DNA of 64,000 nucleotides from an uncultured Collinsella sp. (GTDB taxonomy: Bacteria > Actinomycetota > Coriobacteriia > Coriobacteriales > Coriobacteriaceae). The DNA is taken from NCBI GenBank assembly GCA_902470345.1, contig CABRGB010000001.1:62001-126000 (forward strand), in the 5' to 3' direction. The number at the start of each line of letters is the position of its first letter. Position 1 is the stretch's first letter. The notes beneath the pieces were generated by a model that worked only from the letters and a program-made list of their open reading frames with translations, was not told the origin of the DNA and did no database searches. The translations under genes were made by a program, and so were the position numbers. Below, in pieces: positions 61,700 through 64,000 of the stretch.

Positions 61700-63940
61700 C
61701 TACTTCCTGAATCTTGCACCCTGGCGTTTTCTGCCCGAAGCAAAGGTAGAACCCTTGCGAGCCTGCGAACGCAAACGCTCGATCGTTTCGTCCTCAGATG
61801 CGCCCTCAAGCATCGCCCGAATCTGAACGACGGCATCGCGCAGACGCGCCGCCTCCTCAAAGTCCATGGCGGCGGAAGCGTTGCGCATGTCTTCCTCCAT
61901 GGTCTCGACGATCCGCACGAGCTCGTCATGCGGCAGCCCTTCCAGCTGCTCGGCGAGCGTCTGCTCGGGCGCCACCGTCTCCGGCGCGGCGCCCTCGCCG
62001 TTTTCGTCGGGCGTATAGAACGCACCGTGACCCAGCGAATCGCCTCTCGAGCGCCCCTTCGAGCCCACAGCCTTTTCGGCCTCGGTAATAAAGCTCGAGA
62101 TGTCGTTAATGGCCTTGCGGACCGTCTTGGGCACAATGCCATGCTCTTCGTTATATGCCATCTGAATCTCGCGACGGCGCTGCGTCTCCTCGATGGCTTC
62201 TTTCATCGAATCGGTCACAACGTCTGCATACATGATGACCTCGCCGTCGGCATTACGGGCCGCACGGCCAATCGTCTGAATCAACGAACGGCGGTTGCGC
62301 AAGAAACCTTCCTTGTCAGCGTCGAGAATTGCCACCAGCGAGACCTCGGGAAGGTCAAGACCCTCGCGAAGCAGGTTAATGCCAACGAGAACATCGATCT
62401 TTCCCTCGCGCAGCGTTCGCAAGATCTCGACACGGTCCATCGTCGCCGTATCGGAATGCATGTAGTTGACCTTAATGCCGGCATCAAGCAGATGGTCGGT
62501 CAGGTCCTCGGCCATGCGCTTGGTGAGCGTGGTCACCAGCACGCGCTCCTTGCGGGCAACGCGCTCGCGAATCTCGTCCTCAAGATCGTCAATCTGCCCA
62601 CGAACCGGACGCACATCGATCTTGGGGTCGAGCAGACCGGTCGGACGAATAATCTGCTCAACGTCGTTCTGGCTAACCCGCAGCTCATAGTCGCCCGGCG
62701 TGGCCGAAACGTAGATGAACTGGGGAATCCTCGCCTCAAACTCATCGAAACGAAGCGGGCGGTTATCGAGTGCCGAAGGCAGACGAAAACCATGCTCAAC
62801 CAGCGTCACCTTACGCGAGCGGTCGCCTTCGTGCATGCCGCGGATCTGCGGCACCGTTACATGGCTCTCGTCGATGATGCAGAGCATATCCTTAGGAAAG
62901 TAATCGATCAGGGTAAACGGCGGCTCGCCCGGTTTTCGGCCGTCCAGATGACGCGAGTAGTTCTCGATACCGTTACAGAAACCCATGGTCTCGAGCATCT
63001 CGAGATCATAGTCGGTGCGCTGCTGCAGACGCTGCGCCTCGAGCAGCTTATCAGTCGCCTTGAGCTCGGCCACACGCTTCTCGCACTCTTCGCTGATTGA
63101 TTTCAGAGCCGCTTTGACCTTAGGCTTCTCAGTCACGTAGTGCGAGGCCGGCCACACGGGAATGGCCTCGTACTCACGCAGCATCTCGCCGGTGACCTCG
63201 TCGATCTCGGCAATCAGCTCGACCTCGTCGCCAAAGAACTCAAACCGCAACGGATGCTCGGCATAGGGCGGATACACGTCGACGACATCGCCGCGCACGC
63301 GGAAGGTGCCACGTGCCAAATCATAGTCATTGCGATCGTACTGGATATCGATAAGCGCATGGATAAAGTCATCGCGCTCGAGCGGCACCTTCTTGTCGAC
63401 GTTCGGAGCTAGGCCCGCATAGTCCTCGGGGGAGCCAATGCCATAGATACACGAGACCGATGCGACGACGATCACATCGCGTCGAGATAGCAGCGATGCC
63501 GTCGCCTGATGGCGCAGCATCTCGACCTCTTCGTTAATCGAGGAGTCTTTCTCGATATACGTATCGCTTTGCGGTACATATGCCTCGGGCTGATAGTAAT
63601 CGTAGTACGACACAAAATAGACCACGGCGTTGTTAGGGAAGAATTCCTTGAGCTCGCTCGCGAGCTGAGCGGCAAGCGTTTTATTGGGAGCCATGACCAG
63701 CGTCGGCTTCCCCAGGGCCTCAATAGTCTTAGCCATCGTGAAGGTCTTGCCCGAACCAGTCACGCCCAGCAAAACCTGATAGCGATCTCCGTCCCTCACA
63801 CCCTGCACAAGCGACTCAATGGCCTTAGGCTGGGAACCGGCGGGCTCGTATGGAGACACGACCTTAAACGGCACCTCAGAGCCCTCAACGCCAAAACGTT
63901 TGAGCTCTCCTCCAACACGCTCAACTTCAAATTCCGCCAT
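61700..63940 (-). CDS. uvrB: Excinuclease ABC subunit B
   Basis: 746 residues, longer than the usual 660-680. Helicase motifs: Walker [10 protein letters not shown], beta-hairpin [14 protein letters not shown]-like IDESHVT, and [11 protein letters not shown] to IGRAARN. C-terminal UVR motif ([21 protein letters not shown]) binds UvrC. Extra length is an N-terminal 20 residues, a Gly/Glu-rich insert before the UVR motif and a basic tail. ATG 63940 follows AGGAG. Promoter region is cut by the window end. Confidence 0.96.
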   Translation of the reverse strand: MAEFEVERVGGELKRFGVEGSEVPFKVVSPYEPAGSQPKAIESLVQGVRDGDRYQVLLGVTGSGKTFTMAKTIEALGKPTLVMAPNKTLAAQLASELKEFFPNNAVVYFVSYYDYYQPEAYVPQSDTYIEKDSSINEEVEMLRHQATASLLSRRDVIVVASVSCIYGIGSPEDYAGLAPNVDKKVPLERDDFIHALIDIQYDRNDYDLARGTFRVRGDVVDVYPPYAEHPLRFEFFGDEVELIAEIDEVTGEMLREYEAIPVWPASHYVTEKPKVKAALKSISEECEKRVAELKATDKLLEAQRLQQRTDYDLEMLETMGFCNGIENYSRHLDGRKPGEPPFTLIDYFPKDMLCIIDESHVTVPQIRGMHEGDRSRKVTLVEHGFRLPSALDNRPLRFDEFEARIPQFIYVSATPGDYELRVSQNDVEQIIRPTGLLDPKIDVRPVRGQIDDLEDEIRERVARKERVLVTTLTKRMAEDLTDHLLDAGIKVNYMHSDTATMDRVEILRTLREGKIDVLVGINLLREGLDLPEVSLVAILDADKEGFLRNRRSLIQTIGRAARNADGEVIMYADVVTDSMKEAIEETQRRREIQMAYNEEHGIVPKTVRKAINDISSFITEAEKAVGSKGRSRGDSLGHGAFYTPDENGEGAAPETVAPEQTLAEQLEGLPHDELVRIVETMEEDMRNASAAMDFEEAARLRDAVVQIRAMLEGASEDETIERLRSQARKGSTFASGRKRQGARFRK

Positions 63941-64000
63941 GGATACTCCTAACTCATATATCTGCAGTATACGCAGGCGGCAGGCATAGTCCTATACGAA

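Overview
The window reads as chromosomal DNA of a Gram-positive, anaerobic, GC-rich actinobacterium. The best fit is the class Coriobacteriia, probably Collinsella (inference, not tested against a database). Reasons: actinobacterial gene order around rapZ, whiA, gap, pgk, tpiA and secG; an oxygen-sensitive class III ribonucleotide reductase (nrdD/nrdG); GTG and TTG starts with strong GGAGG-type ribosome sites; and a gut-type sialic acid catabolic cluster. I found no phage, transposase, CRISPR array or plasmid function. Both ends cut through or abut DNA repair genes: nfo is truncated at base 1 and uvrB ends near 63940.

Layout. 1-9.4 kb: endonuclease IV, a Gfo/Idh oxidoreductase flanked by two copies of a palindromic repeat, an Fe-S aldo/keto reductase, a small ORF that has lost its start codon, a ketopantoate-reductase-family protein, a small membrane protein, a secreted coiled-coil protein, and metY with a leader peptide and a divergent LysR regulator, then RNase HI. 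9.4-17 kb: a second Gfo/Idh enzyme coupled to an acylphosphatase, a Fur-family regulator, a HAD phosphatase, an orphan UreE-like protein next to an FKBP isomerase, an M19 dipeptidase, a YgjP-like metalloprotease, and folate genes (folE, an HD hydrolase, folB). 17-20.9 kb: nrdG and nrdD with a candidate NrdR-controlled promoter and an inverted duplication of the nrdD 3' end. 20.9-25.5 kb: five tRNA genes (Val, Gly x3, Cys), a partner-switching signalling pair (STAS-kinase fusion and PAS/GAF/PP2C phosphatase), tRNA-Leu, and two very large intergenic palindromes.

25.5-39 kb: a complete oligopeptide ABC transporter (oppABCDF), then secG, gpmI, tpiA, pgk, gap, whiA and rapZ. 39-49.5 kb: a sialic acid operon on the minus strand, read satA-satB-satC-satD, two tandem AXE1-family esterases (the second has lost its nucleophile), nanA, nanK, nanE. 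The transporter imports N-acetylneuraminate, the esterase could remove O-acetyl groups, NanA cleaves it to ManNAc and pyruvate, NanK phosphorylates ManNAc and NanE converts it to GlcNAc-6-P, feeding glycolysis encoded next door. 49.8-64 kb: uvrC, murJ, ybaK, uvrA, then plus-strand mrp and two FAD proteins, then uvrB.

Two themes recur. Several intergenic gaps carry long, near-perfect but mutually unrelated palindromes of 65-130 nt. And the nan/sat block sits between uvrC and rapZ, which are usually neighbours in this phylum, suggesting an insertion into a conserved backbone.
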